Source: Sphagnum magellanicum
Taxonomy: Eukaryota > Streptophyta > Sphagnopsida > Sphagnales > Sphagnaceae
Assembly: GCA_021904315.1 (NCBI GenBank)
Contig: CM038915.1
Location: 4,340,001 to 4,404,000, forward strand
DNA: 64,000 bases
Direction: 5' to 3'
The first letter of the stretch is position 1. Each line of letters opens with the position of its first letter. This document shows positions 23,167 through 35,406 of the stretch, one piece after another. The translations under genes and the position numbers were made by a program. The notes below the pieces were generated by a model. The model saw nothing but the letters and a program-made list of their open reading frames with translations, ran no database searches and was not told the DNA's origin.

Positions 23167-26100
23167 TCAATAGCAGGATCGTATGGGAGATTCTTGTCTC
23201 TTTGAGAAATTGCTGTGATTTTCTCTAGTGCAACCAGGAGTTGGCTGGGATCCCCAGTTGGTACCATTGTCAGTTATGACCTGTTTGCCTTGCTCCCAGA
23301 GCAGCAGCAGCCTTCTCAATATGATAGGATCATGATCACACATCTGTGATTTTTTAAACACATGCTGCAGCTCTTTCAACAATTCCTCTTCAGACAGATC
23401 CACCACCTTGTCTGTAATCTCCTTTTTGTCATTGCACTCAAATGCAAGCTCCAGCTGTGCAGATCGAGAACTTGCCCGTTGCAAAATAGACTCTGGCATG
23501 CCTGCAAGGCGTGCAACATTGACCCCATAGCTCTTAGGGCAAGCTCCCATTACAAGCTTGTACAGGAATGTCACTTCTTCAGACCCTCCCGGTGTGCTTG
23601 CAACTTCACATGCCATATGATACAGTTCCACCTGTACACAATATGCAATTGCCACGAAACTTTCTTCTGAGCAAGTGCATCCCCAATTGCATCCAGTGGC
23701 TGTTACTGGCTAACTGTACTGCATTCTCACTCAGGAAAACTCATTGATTTTAGCATAGGGGTCAGAGGATCCAATTACTTGCATCAAACTGATGATTACA
23801 GCCTTTGCCAAGGAAGCATGTTACTTACAGTAGGATCTGCAGAGTGATCTGTTGCGAGGTGATGATAGTGTGTAGAAAACATGCCCCGACAGCAAACCTC
23901 ATGAGCCAGTTTATGCAACACTGCATGTCTGCATATGGAGTTCAGATTGAGAAATTAAACTTGAACCCAGTTTTGTGTCAAACCTCCCTCAACTTCCACA
24001 ATGGACTTCCTTACTGCCTATATTATTGTCCAGCCAAGCTCACCTGAGAACTAGACTTAGCTGTAAACTAAGGCCAAGGCACAATTTTGGAATGAAGGAT
24101 GTTGGATCACTACAGGGCAGATGGCAATGTTACACAAGGTGATGTATATGTAATATGAAAGATCAGGAGTATAGAAGAATCATCTGCATGAAGACTTACG
24201 CAATGGCTTGACCATCTGAGGTTGCAGTCCCTCGTCCCAGCTCATCTAGAGCAACTAGGGAGTGCTTTGTTGCAGAGCGCTGCCATCATCCACAACATCC
24301 ACAGGTTTACATAATCATTTTTCCTTGCAAGATGTGATCAAATCATTGCAGTACAATTAGAAGCCAAAGCTATGCAAACATTCTTTTGAGATTATGTGGT
24401 CATTTAAAAATGAAGGATTAACACCCACCAGCATAGTTGCGGTTTCTAGAAGCTCTACAAGGAAGGTACTTTGGCCTGCCATTATCTGATCTCGGGCTCC
24501 CATGCGAACAAACATTTGATCCACTGGTGATAGCTCTAACCTCTCTGCTGGAACATCTGATCCAACCTGTGTAATCTCACCCATCAGAAATGAACCACTG
24601 GCCACAGCAAAATGATGTTACTGACTGGACTAGACCATTATCAACATCTGTCCACTCACACTCCCAGAACTGGAATTCATTTCTGCAAGAAAATGAAATG
24701 ATACATGCATTGAAAAGACTAAGGTGTTTCAAAGTAAACACTATGAGAAAATTGACAGGAGGATACCTGGGCCAAAATGACAGCAAGACAAACTTGGCGA
24801 AGTAGGGTAGACTTTCCACCCATATTGGGTCCTGTCAGCAGCATGAATGGACTATGGCTTGTCCCACCGAGTTTGACATCATTGGGTACAAAGGAGGTCC
24901 CACCAGCAAAAGTATCTCCAAGTGTTGGATGACGTAAGCCCTTAGCATCAAACCAAGGAGCAACCTGCTCAGCCTCCTTAAATGTGGGTGTGCAGGTGGG
25001 ACCATCTCCATATGTGCCAGCTGAAGCAATGCTTACCAACACATCCACCTCTGTGCATGCATTGCAACTTTCAGCCCCTGCCTTTTGTCATATATCATGC
25101 TATAAGCATCTTCATGCTAGGCTTATACCATCAGACCACTTACCACCTGATGTGGGGTCTTCACTGGAAGGTTTTGGAGTGGGGCTTAGGGTTGCTTGCT
25201 ATAAAACTTGCAAGAACCCAGCATGAGCTTCTGAGTTTCTCACATGAGTAGAAGGCAACGGTGAACTCAGCTCAGAAGTTTGCAGTCCTATCCGGTAGCT
25301 AAAAAGCCATGGTCTCACAGTTTGTACATTAGGTTGATGATAACGGGAAACTTTCAGGTGTGGAGACTTTAAGTACCTGCAACAGCTTGCACTGCAGAAA
25401 GCCAGATAGGATAATTCTTGCAGAACTTTTGCACCAAGCGCAGCAGAATTCCTCGTAGTGCAAGTTCCCGATGCTCATGTCCAGTAGCCAACTCTTGTAC
25501 AAGCTCTTTTATCTGTGGACTCCAATATCTTCGGAATCCCTAGAGTTTCAGCGCAACACTGTTTCAGAGGAAGCTCTTATCACCCAATGCAGATACAGAT
25601 GAGATTAGTGTTACAGGGTATGTGCAACTAAGGCTACAATGAGAAGATTACCTGCAAAGTGAAAAGGCCATTTGCATTAGGTTGCATAGGACAAACCTTG
25701 CGTGAGGACCGCACTTCAAAGTCAGCAGGAACTTTGTCAAGGAAGCGATCTGGTACTTCCATTTGATATGTATCCTTCCCAACAGTAAGGTAGACAATCT
25801 GACCTCCCACTAGCCCTGAATCAGTATGGCAGATACAAGAGTCCACAAAAGCTGCAAAAGGAATCATTGCAATGCTGCACAGAAGTATTGAATAGAAGGA
25901 GACTAACCTCTGATGAATTGTTGAAGTGCTTACGCTGCTGTTCCAGGTAAGCAGCCAATTTTTTCTCAACTTCAGTGATGGTGGTTGCAGCTGCATCAAA
26001 GTCATCATCCACACCTTCATGTGGCATAATCCGCCCTGACTTCTCTGCCTCAGCCCAATCAAATGCTCTTTCTAAGTGCTGAAGAAGTGACTTCATCTTT

Positions 26101-29100
26101 GGCATACCTTTTCCTGTCACATCAAAGGATCATGAACAAGCCTGAGAGTTTGACACATGAATGCACTGGCATATGTATTGTAAGGTCAATCCCTTTGCAC
26201 ACCCATATCTTATGACAAAGGACTCTTCAAGTCTTTTGCCCATTGACTTTCATGATAAGATGCACTTCTCCTGTGCATAGCAAACCTAAGTGTGCTTAAC
26301 TTACTGCCCACCTCTAGAACTCTGTTCTTAACATACATTTGCTGGGAATTGGTGTTCAAGGGCATGAGAATGCAGCTCAAATGATCACTCTTGAACAAGA
26401 AATGATCTGGGCATAAAGGTGAATGCCAATAATTGCTCAACTAGAAGGTAAATACAGCAAAAAAGATACCACATGCTCAGAAAAGAAGACCACAAAAACC
26501 AAAAGACAGTGTCAGAAAGGTTGAACCCACCAAGTGTAAGAAGATCTCTCAGGTAAGGACAAAGAAAACTTGGTAGACATGTACTGAAGGCAGTGACCGC
26601 CTGCAGCATTGCCCTGCAGCCCCGTAAGGCTGCTGTAAACTGATGCACCTGCCTCTTGCTGACATCTTCATACATCACCACATTTGCAGCATTTCTCCCC
26701 TTTGCTCCACTGCCATGCCAATGCTTCTGTTTGTGAGCACAACTGTTCTACTGTGATATAACAGACAGAACAAATCCACTTACATGGAGAGGAAAGGCAT
26801 AAACCTGCTTCCATGCAGTTGTGCTAGTAGGCGTTCCATGTCAGGTACTCCTGCCAACGCCTTCTTGAAAGATATTGCTGCCTCAGCTCCCACCCCCTAA
26901 AACCCTCAACACTGTTAGAATCTGAGTGCACCTGCACCCCTCTCACGACAAGTTGGAGATATGTCATTTAAAGATTTGCAACAGACTAACCATAATATTT
27001 ACAACTTGGCTAGCTGAGTGAGAAGGAAAAAACACCACATACACTAGGACTGTAAGTTCAGCATGGACAAAAACAACTCCTCTGATTTCAAAGACCGCAC
27101 CAACAGACTTGCACCAGTATATCAGAACTATCATAGTTCAGCATCAAACTCATGAGTGTCACAGATAGAAGAGTGATGCAAGGTATGCCATTCTGTTGTG
27201 ATGACAGAGACTGCCCAATAAAATTAGCCCTGGACAAAATAAAACAGACCAACACTAACCTTCAGATCTTTGATTGCAGTTTGTCGCTGTTGAATTGACT
27301 TCACCTGCAGCAAAGGTCTTGCAAGCCAGCTCCGCAGCAACCTCCGACCAAAGCGAGTAGCACAATGGTCTAACCGTGCCAGCAATGTCCTGCAGTAGTA
27401 CAATTTGAATATTACCAACAACCAAGACAAACACAAGGCAAAATGCTCACTGAGAAGACAGCTCAATAAAAAGACATTGAAGATACCAGAGCCCTTGAGT
27501 CTATAGTGACATGCTAAATCAGACTCACCCAGAAGTCCCACCATCACGATTCTCTAGGACCTCCAAATTCTCCAAAGCTGCAGCATCAAGTACCATGTGT
27601 GGCTCCACCTTCCTTGTGGTGACATCAATTTCCCCTCTCATCAACTCATGGCTCTCTTTGCTTGAAGCAGTGGAAACAATATTATTACGTCCTGGTAGCA
27701 GCTCAATTCGGCGCACTGCCAACAATGTCTGGTCAAGTAATGCCTGACGTAAGTAGTAGACAGATGCCCCCATTGCTGATAGCGCCAATTCTCCCTTCTT
27801 TCCTGCCTCCACCACATGTCTGAGAACTTCCGGTAAAACATCCTCCTGGGCAGCCACCTTCTCATTCAAACTACGAAGATGAGAGTACACCTTCATGATT
27901 TCCTCAAGAGATTTTTGAGCATCCCAGAACTCAGAACCAGTAGTGAGATCATTAACAAGTGGTTGCCTGGTGTGGTCCCGCAGTGCACGTAGGGTGGGGC
28001 TGCTCAGTTGGCCACGTGGGGTGATAAGCTCCACTGGCCTCAGCTCTGAAAGGAGTGAGCATAGGCATGTTCTTGTAGCATCATCCTCAAACTGCAAGAT
28101 GGCCAAACCTAGTCAGCAGGAGTCATCGTGAAGGCCATGAAACACCTAACCAAAACAGGAATCTGATTGGAGGGCCAGAGTGACCAACTTGCCACCATAA
28201 TGACAGTGATAGAGAAGCATAATGCTACTGCAACTGTCTGATGATTCCCACCTTCCTACAGTAATGGAATATTCTCTCTTGTAGCTGTTTGGCTTGTAAA
28301 CAGCCAAGAATTTTTCACTAAAGCACCAACATATGTTCTCCAGAAGGGATTCAAAATTGCAGACAATGAACAATATCACATACAGATATGATTTAATCAA
28401 GGTTTATGGAAGCACCTGGCCCAACTGGAAGCAACTCGTGGATGCATCAACCACACACACACCTATCATAGATGCACCCTCTGGTAGACAGCATTCTGTA
28501 AGGGAAAACATAAGCAATGGTGCTGAGCTCACAGCCACCATATCACCATCAACCAGAGTTCCCTTTGTTATCACTGCACACACTTCACGCATCACTACCT
28601 GCACCAACAAAAATGTAAGTTAATGACCTGACTCTCAAGAATACAGGTATTCTTGGTATACAACAAGAATACAGATATCAGTTCTACCTTGTCCTTGGAT
28701 CCTGTCTCCTTCCGCCGCCTCTCCAACTGATCAGGTGTTTCTGTCTGCTCCACTACCAAAACCCGGTGACCCTGCTCCCATTCACCATCCAGCCTACTTC
28801 GGCTTAGCATGTATCCAGGAAGACAACCATGTTGCCACACATCAGCTTCTACCAAGCCCCTGTTTCAAAAAACCTGTTGATTCTTCATTCTTGAGGTCAC
28901 ATTTATGACATTGAGTTAGAGAGCTACTTATGGAGAATACTGTGTACCTGGTGAGACAAGAATATATCTATCAGATTGCAGAGCAAACTCCACAAAAACA
29001 ATCTCAAAGTAACTGTTTTCTCACTTCTTGGCCAAATCAAAACACAAACAACAAGAACGTGCAGTCATAACCTTGAGAGTGTCACTCTTTGGAGTATCAG

Positions 29101-32100
29101 ACCATCACCTTCATCATGAATGACAGTGACAAGCTGCCATTAATAAGTGATGAATCATTACCTCACAAGAGTGCATAATAATCTGTTAAAAGAAATTGAG
29201 GGATAAAATTGTACAATATTTGAGTCCTCCCTAAGTTTCTGTCATGTTTCCAAAGAAACAGCAAGACTCAGTCGTGATGTCATTTAGCACTCAAGAGGCA
29301 GGGCTAATACAAAAGTCCATCACATCCCCAATCACCCCACAAAAAGCTTGCAAGTGTAAGCTTCATTTAATTTTAGCTTGTCCCTGTACAAGCAAGCATC
29401 TAAGCCTAAGGCATAGATGGGCCTACATATAGGGTAGTGACTGGGGGCTTCTGGGCCCTGAACATTCATTCCTTCAGCACACGCTTGGATGCAGTACATC
29501 ACTTTAGCCAGTGGAGAAAATATCTATGAAATTGCAGAGAAAAAATCCACAAAACACTTTGAAGATAAGAATTGTGTCAGTTCTGGCCAGACCAAACAAA
29601 CACCACAGAAGGAGTCTGGACATAACCTTGAGAGTGTCACTCCCAAAGTATCAGCCCATCAGCATCAGAGAAGATGGAAGTTAGGTCTTTTCACTTGGCT
29701 GCCATGGAAACAAGTGTCTGCAAATGTCAGCTATGCAAATAATTCAGCTACAACTCCGTTTCGCTTTGACTAGAGGGTCACAAACCCATCATGTACCTTG
29801 CGAGCCAACTTCTCTGCATTGTCTGTGAAGTTCTTTTCTGGGAAGCCACAGTGGGGTTGCTCACCCTGCACAAATAACATGTTGAAAACTCAGGTGCAAT
29901 GATTCAAGGCTATCTCTACATACCACCAAAAAAACAACCAGATTCACAGATACACACCTTCATGTATTGCAGGTCCAGGTCCTTTGCACCAATGTGAGCA
30001 TCCATCTCAAACATCTCATAGAACTTCCCCATCTGCAAAATATAGGTTCAACAACCTGGTTAGACTAAAAGAGAGGGTCAGCTTGGGCAAAGTTCCCACT
30101 TTCCACAAATCAATCATGACAACAGCTCTTTTTCTCACCTTGAAAAGCAGCACCTTATCCATGTGCTTGGCCTTGAATTCCCACCATTGCCGCTGCACAA
30201 GTGATCACATTTGCATTGGTGCACGAAGCAAGGATACTCATATGCTTCTAAAAGCATGATAATCCCCCATTTACTGTGCCATAAGAGAACCCCTTATCCA
30301 TTGAAAAGGTTCATACCTGACCCCCTGACAGTTTATTGACGAACTCTGTAGGCAGATGTAGAGTGCGGGAATCATAAGCAGGGTCCGAGGGTCTCCTACC
30401 TGCAGCATCTTTTCGATCTCTGCAGGCAACAAGCTTCAATACCATACAATGTCTACAGTGCTTCACAATGATGACTGGTCTGATTACACTATCAGTGATT
30501 GGTCAGATAGTGATTTTAACCATCTGCAGGGAGCAAATCTACACTGAACTTACTCTTGGACATGCTTTCCTGGTCACCAGCCACACATTGCAACCATAAA
30601 ATCTGACAGGATCTAAGAATGCCAGATCTCTGGTTATAAGAACCAACACAATAGGCATCTCAGCTGCAAGAAGGAAAATCTCACTTTCCAAGAAACTTGA
30701 ATTTTGTGGCATTGCGGCCACCAAAGCGCTCAGCTGCCTCTCCACACAGAGGAATTGGAGTCCCCACCAGTAGTACATCTGTACCTGCAAGATTACGCCA
30801 CTTGCCATGACATACATGAGCAGACTGGAGGCTTGATGTGACCCCAAATGTCTGAATCTCAGTAGCACTTACAATTCAGATTGAATGACTCAAATGAGAG
30901 GAGCTGTTGAAAACCAGAGCTGTTACTTGAAAGCAATCCATTCATTGCAAATAGAATGTAAAGCTGGAGCCAGGACAAGCCCAGACACTCTTTCAATCTT
31001 CCAGCATTCTCCTAAGAACTTCATTTTGACATGTGTGGAATGTGCACCCCTAAACCCTATGCATGCAAATGGATGCAGGTACAATTTACTTGGCTTCGTT
31101 GACTAACTTTGAATGTGCAAACCCTAAACCCTACTGCGCATGCAAAATGGATGCAGGGTGCAACTTACTTGTTTTAGAACCTCTTTGGGACAATTTTGTG
31201 GCACCATTGGCAGGAGTCTCTGATTTACCCTGAACATCGACAGTCCCTCCTGCAATAGTAGACAATGCTGCGCCGCTCTTCTTGATAAGTCGTCGTTTCC
31301 TCTTCACAGGGGGAGGAGTAGTCTGTTTGGCTAGCCTCTTGGGCTTCTTGTGCGCTGCAAGATCCTCATCATCCTCATCACTATTTTCACCATCAGTGTC
31401 TCCATCACTCGCACTGTCATTATCTTCGTCGTCGTCACTCTCTTCCGTCTCGTTCTGAAAGTCAACGTCATCCTCATCATCATCATCATCACTTGCATCT
31501 TCTTCTTCATCTGTGCCCTTGTCGTCGTCGTAGGTCACTTGTCCGCGTGTCTTCCGCTGCGACGGATTGCATCCTTTGAGCTGTCCTCCTCCTTTCTTCC
31601 CTCCATCCTTGGGCTCCTGCGATTGGCGTCGTCGTTGACCTTTTCCAGACAATCTGAAGCCACTGCCATTCCCAACTCCCCTGGATTCGTCGTCGTCTCC
31701 TGACAGCCAAATCACTTTCTCGTCATCGAGGACCAGGCTCTCTTCCTCTCCATCCTCATACTCCACAACATGCTTTCCTAGCTTTGCATTGTAAGACTTG
31801 ATACAACCCGCATACCACCTTTTGTCCAAAGGCCAGTAGACCTGAAGCTTCTTCCCGATCACTAACTCAGGCCTACTACCAGTCGTAGTCCCCTGTAATA
31901 ACGACTCAGAGGTCGTCGACGACACTACCGGAGATGCTCTAGAACCAGTTTGCACGGCAATTTGCAATTCGTGATCAATGAAAGGCCCATCAAGCTCTGA
32001 AGTCGTCGATCTCGTGCCATCAGAAGAATGTGCAACCCGTAAACCTGGTCTCGGAGAGGTGAAGAAGGAAGCAATGGTACGCTGCGGTTGTGCCGCCGCA

Positions 32101-32132
32101 GCTCCAGTCACTCGCTTCTTCAATGGCGCCAT
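23167..32132 (-). CDS. MSH6: DNA mismatch repair protein MSH6, 20 coding exons
   Basis: The partner of MSH2 in MutS-alpha, which recognises base mismatches and small loops in the nucleus. Exons (high to low): 32132-31169, 30784-30685, 30419-30317, 30192-30138, 30032-29958, 29865-29797, 28771-28688, 28598-28416, 28091-27529, 27389-27260, 26896-26805, 26709-26531, 26113-25908, 25798-25697, 25539-25377, 25050-24767, 24566-24429, 24279-24200, 23928-23829, 23631-23167. All junctions are GT-AG and in phase; the sum is about 1377 aa. Domains: PCNA-binding box QRTIASFF (17-24); Tudor domain (about 92-143); acidic linker (about 200-260); mismatch-wedge Phe-x-Glu in GKFYEMF (about 408-414); MutS lever and clamp; Walker A GPNMGGKST (about 1095-1103); Walker B LVALDEL (about 1170-1176); STHYH switch. 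The C-terminus runs roughly 35 residues past the usual plant end. No disruption seen, so probably functional. Confidence 0.96.
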
Positions 32133-32317
32133 TCAAACTATCAGCAGTCTAAAGCTTCCTAGTTGACTACAGGGTGAGCTCGATCTTCCGACGAATTCCG
32201 ACGAAATTCACAACACCAAAGACAACTGGGGTTTTCAAAGGATTCCGCAACAAAAACAGATTTGCAAGGACCACCCGCAATATGGATCAATTGTACCTGA
32301 CCTCGATGGCAGGGTTG

Positions 32318-32327
32318 TTGGCGGGAA
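32318..32327 (+). promoter_or_regulatory. E2F-like motif upstream of MSH6
   Basis: The sequence TTGGCGGGAA lies about 190 bp upstream of the MSH6 start codon and contains the E2F core GGCGGGAA. Mismatch-repair genes are S-phase induced and E2F-regulated in several eukaryotes, so it is a plausible regulatory site. A single short motif is weak evidence. Confidence 0.4.
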
Positions 32328-32366
32328 CATTGATATCAGTCCCGGCGGATAGGGGTAGGCTAAGCA

Positions 32367-32402
32367 TCTCTCTTTCTCTCTCTCGCTCGCTCGCTCTTTC
32401 TT
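32367..32402 (-). repeat. CT/GA-rich leader stretch of MSH6
   Basis: A run of ctctctcgctcgctc-type sequence on the plus strand (GA-rich on the gene strand) about 235-270 bp upstream of the start codon. Such stretches are common around plant transcription starts. Confidence 0.5.
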
Positions 32403-32558
32403 TACGGCAATTCGTCTGAGCAATGGCTCTCTGTCGTTCCCGTAGTCGATTCCGTCTTCACGTCCGTCAAGCTCTAGGTGACGGAGGAACGTTAGGGCGG
32501 CGGATAATCAATGCGACGTTGCTCCACTATTGCCGACCTTCCTCACAATACTGCACTA

Positions 32559-32720
32559 CTGTTTTTTTTTTTTTTAATATCGAAAATTTGGCGAAATTAA
32601 CATCCCACCCCCCCCCCCGCCCAAAAAAGAAAATTTGGCTGAATTACACTTTAAAAGCTAAATTTTCCCAATTTCTTTGTCGAAAAATGGCGAAACTTTG
32701 CCAGGAATAAAAAAACACTG
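32559..32720. mobile_element. Small hAT-like MITE upstream of MSH6
   Basis: A 162-bp AT-rich block starts ctgtttttttttttttt and ends aaaaaaacactg, forming a loose terminal inverted repeat of the CAGTGTTTTTTT type. The right flank is ctccatac; the left flank ctgcacta matches it only in part. It contains a C-run and no coding sequence. It resembles family A in the ends but not internally. It starts 427 bp upstream of the MSH6 start codon. Confidence 0.5.
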
Positions 32721-32735
32721 CTCCATACTCCATAC

Positions 32736-33526
32736 CAGTGTTGGCAGGGTAATGAAAATCCCCCCCCCCTAATAATTAGGGTATCACACGGGTATTATCA
32801 TCTGAACTTATCGGGGTATCTTTTTGAGTGATACTCTGACTGAAAACCTCTCACCGGTTCTCATTCATGTAATAAGTGAGAACCGGATGGGAAGAACTAG
32901 ATATATAGACCCGGGTGACATAAACCCATTTACCCGGGTCAGGTTCTCAGGTACAGTGTACAAGGTCTAATGCTCAAGGTTTGCAATATAGTAGTTTTGC
33001 TAGGAGCAGTGAAAATATATGTAGCAGCAGTGGAGGCGCTCCGGAAAAGGGGAAGACAGGATGAAACTCAGTTTAGCCTACCACAAAATAATAGATGGTT
33101 TTCTGAGTTTCACCCCTTTTCAATGCTAATGTACTTTTTTTTTTCAAGTTTTTTTTTGAATCTCATCTCATGTATGTCCAAACTCAGGGTTCAGGTGCTG
33201 TGCTTTCCTTGCTATATGGATAATTATGATTTTTTAAATTTTTTAAATGAATTAAATATTAAAAATTGTCATTTTGATTATTATTATTTAATTTTTAAAA
33301 AGTAATAACCGGTTGATGAGAACTGTTGAATGATAATCAACTGTTCTAAAATTTATGAGAATTGACATCATGAGAACTGGTTAAGTTTTTTTAAGTAAAA
33401 TATTGATACCCTAACTTGGTGTATAATTTTTTAAAATTGAAAAGTGAGAACCAAGGACCTTTTGTAATCTATTTTGTGAACCCCGGATTTGTGAGCATCA
33501 ACAAAATTGATACCCGCCTAACACTG
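32736..33526. mobile_element. Non-autonomous hAT element with 8-bp TSD
   Basis: The left end CAGTGTTGGCAGGGTA and the right end (reverse complement CAGTGTTAGGCGGGTATC) form terminal inverted repeats. Flanks are ctccatac (32728-32735) and gtccatac (33527-33534), 7 of 8 matching. Internally there are perfect inverted repeats: ccggttctca/tgagaaccgg (32854-32863 and 32877-32886) and gacccgggt/acccgggtc (32908-32916 and 32932-32940). A GAGAACYG-type motif recurs near both ends; subterminal repeats of this kind bind hAT transposases. The element encodes no protein and contains a nested family B element at about 32968-33227. Confidence 0.8.
32968..33227. mobile_element. Truncated family B element nested in the hAT element
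   Basis: The segment from taatgctcaaggtttg through taggagcagtgaaaatatat and gtagcagcagtggaggcgctc to ctatatggataattat matches 50392-50795 and 59463-59855. The left inverted repeat is missing and the right one is diverged. It lies inside 32736-33526, so it inserted later than the hAT element or was carried with it. Confidence 0.75.
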
Positions 33527-33534
33527 GTCCATAC

Positions 33535-33560
33535 CAGTGTTGGTGGGTTATTGAGCTTCA
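33535..33560. mobile_element. Second hAT-type left end, partner not found
   Basis: Directly after the right duplication of the hAT element, gtccatac is followed by CAGTGTTGGTGGGTTATTG, nearly the same as the left end at 32736. A matching right end (...AACACTG) was not found downstream. This may be a second, truncated insertion at the same target. Confidence 0.5.
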
Positions 33561-34639
33561 ACCCGGTTATCAGACCGATTATTCATAACCTACCAGCCAG
33601 GTATTGAGTTTTTATAAACGATGAAACGTGATACCTGACAAGTACCAGAAGGATATCTGCCAGATAAAAAATGAAAAAAATTCTGTGATACCCTGAAGGT
33701 ACCTGCTGGGTATCACAGTAAAAAAAAATTACTGCAACAGATTTTTTACACCAGTTACAGCCCTTGGGCGGGGCATTCCCAAAATAACCAGCCCTCGGCA
33801 TTTGGCCTCAGAAGAAATGGTAAATATATTGAAAATTTACCAAAACATTCAAAAAATAGGAAAATGGCTAAGGGGGGGAGAAGCTCTACCATTGATAAAG
33901 AGAAAAAAATGCCAAGAAATTATCAATCTTGAACACCTCTTGACAAAACCATTAAATAAAACTTAATTTAAGATCACTCACACGCATGAGGAAAAAAAAA
34001 AAAAAAATTAAATAATTTTCAGTTTGTGGGATGCTTTTTATTATAGTCTAGAGTGATCTAAAGATAATTGTTTGTTATATTTCTAGTCCATAATATATAA
34101 CATAATATCATGTGTTATTGGTGCTTATTAAATCATATTTGGTTTCAATACTTATTTTTGGAACATGATGCATATGATGAAAGAATTGAAAACAATTGGC
34201 CAAAAATAGAAGTGATGATCATTAACAAACTCCAATATAGGCAAGCCTTTGAATAGGGTGGTTCTCTAGTTTTTTTAAAGAATCGTTAGGTCCGGGTATT
34301 AGATTGTTCTTAAAGACCCAACCTGATTTTTTTTTCATTTTTATTTTCATTTTTACAAACATTCAGGCAAGGTTTCAAAAATTTGCAAAAAATAACTTTG
34401 TCCGGGTTTCAAAACATCAATTCTCAAAAAAATTATACCAATTGGTTTTCAAAGCCAATTTTTACAGACCAGTTATTATAAAATTTATTATTTCAAATAT
34501 TAAATTTTAATCTTTAAAATAACAAAATTGCACCAAAAATTTAAATTTTAAAAAATTAACATTTTTAATGTTCACTATTTCATCTTGTTCAAATAATTAT
34601 TTAAATTCATTTAATTCCTCTTCAAAACTTAAATATGTT
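33561..34639. other. Gene-free, element-derived stretch
   Basis: No gene seen. Words such as gggtatc and accggttatc near 33550-33720 suggest further hAT-element debris. From 34000 it is plain AT-rich sequence. Confidence 0.5.
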
Positions 34640-35406
34640 TGAATTATCTTTGTTAAGTTGGAAAGCATCCATTTCTAAGATCATTGGGTCAATTTATTCT
34701 CACAAAAAACGATTTTTAAAATTTTTAAAATTGTAAACGACATCTCTTTAGGTTTGTAAATATGCCCGCTAAAAAAAAAACTTTATGCTTCCATTTGTGA
34801 CCTTATCATGCCTAAGAATTGACAAGCCAAAAAACCAACTATAGGAAACATGGTTTCATGTTTCCCCACCGTTGAACAAGACATTTGATGTCTTTGGGAT
34901 CCACTTGGTAATGTTTGAAAATCAATAATTCCATGGTGACAAATTCCTTTGATGGTTCACTTGTGGATGCATTATGTTGAAAAATATCCAAATTAGAATT
35001 TTCATCGCTTGTTTGATTTACACATCCAACAAATTATGTCATTGGATGTAAATGATGATAACACTTCAAAAACATAAGATACAAAGTTCTCCTATCATAT
35101 TCATCCACAATACTTACACCTTCCTTTCAACCAACAAAAGGACATACTAGACAAAGGCTTTTGAATCTAGGTCCAACATAAAAAATAACATGTTGTAAGC
35201 TTTTCTTTCTTCAATTTTTTTTTAAAAGAAAGAAAAGAATTTAAAACGCCACAAACTTCTTTTTTGATGTTGGAAGCAAACAAAGACAATTCAAAAGTTA
35301 TCCCAAAATCATCATCAATCAAACTTACTAGTGTAGATGGGTTTGTAATTTCTTCCGTGAATTTTAAACACATAGTAATCGTAGACTGTAATGCATTAGA
35401 AGGCAA
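34640..35406 (-). pseudogene. hAT transposase C-terminal remnant
   Basis: On the minus strand, about 34880-34950 reads EFVTMELLIFKHYQVDPKD. A frame change in a G/A run at about 34870 follows, then WGKHETMFPIVGFLACQFLG (34800-34873) and RSQMEA. This is the hAT C-terminal dimerisation pattern in which a helix ending YxVDP leads to a W-wxxxxxxFPxvaxLAxxiL block and then SqxetER. Upstream, 35167-35406 holds an open 79-codon frame that may be more of the same protein. Frameshifts and stops make it inactive. It lies 1.1 kb from the non-autonomous hAT elements near MSH6, but nothing shows it was their source. Confidence 0.65.

Noticed and set aside
22492..23205. A 237-codon plus-strand open frame antisense to the end of MSH6
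   Set aside because: It starts with TTG rather than ATG, has no family resemblance, and overlaps the last MSH6 exon and probable 3' UTR. Best explained as chance.
28772..28855. Extension of MSH6 exon 7 upstream (frame reading VEADVWQHGCLPGY)
   Set aside because: MSH6 family alignment requires the conserved ARK to join directly to GHRVLVVEQTE. An acceptor exists exactly at 28772, so the upstream open frame is intron.
32423..32710. Plus-strand frame starting MALCRSRSRFRLHV upstream of MSH6, possible divergent gene
   Set aside because: It quickly enters the T-run of an inserted MITE and shows no family match. A broken divergent first exon cannot be excluded but is unsupported.
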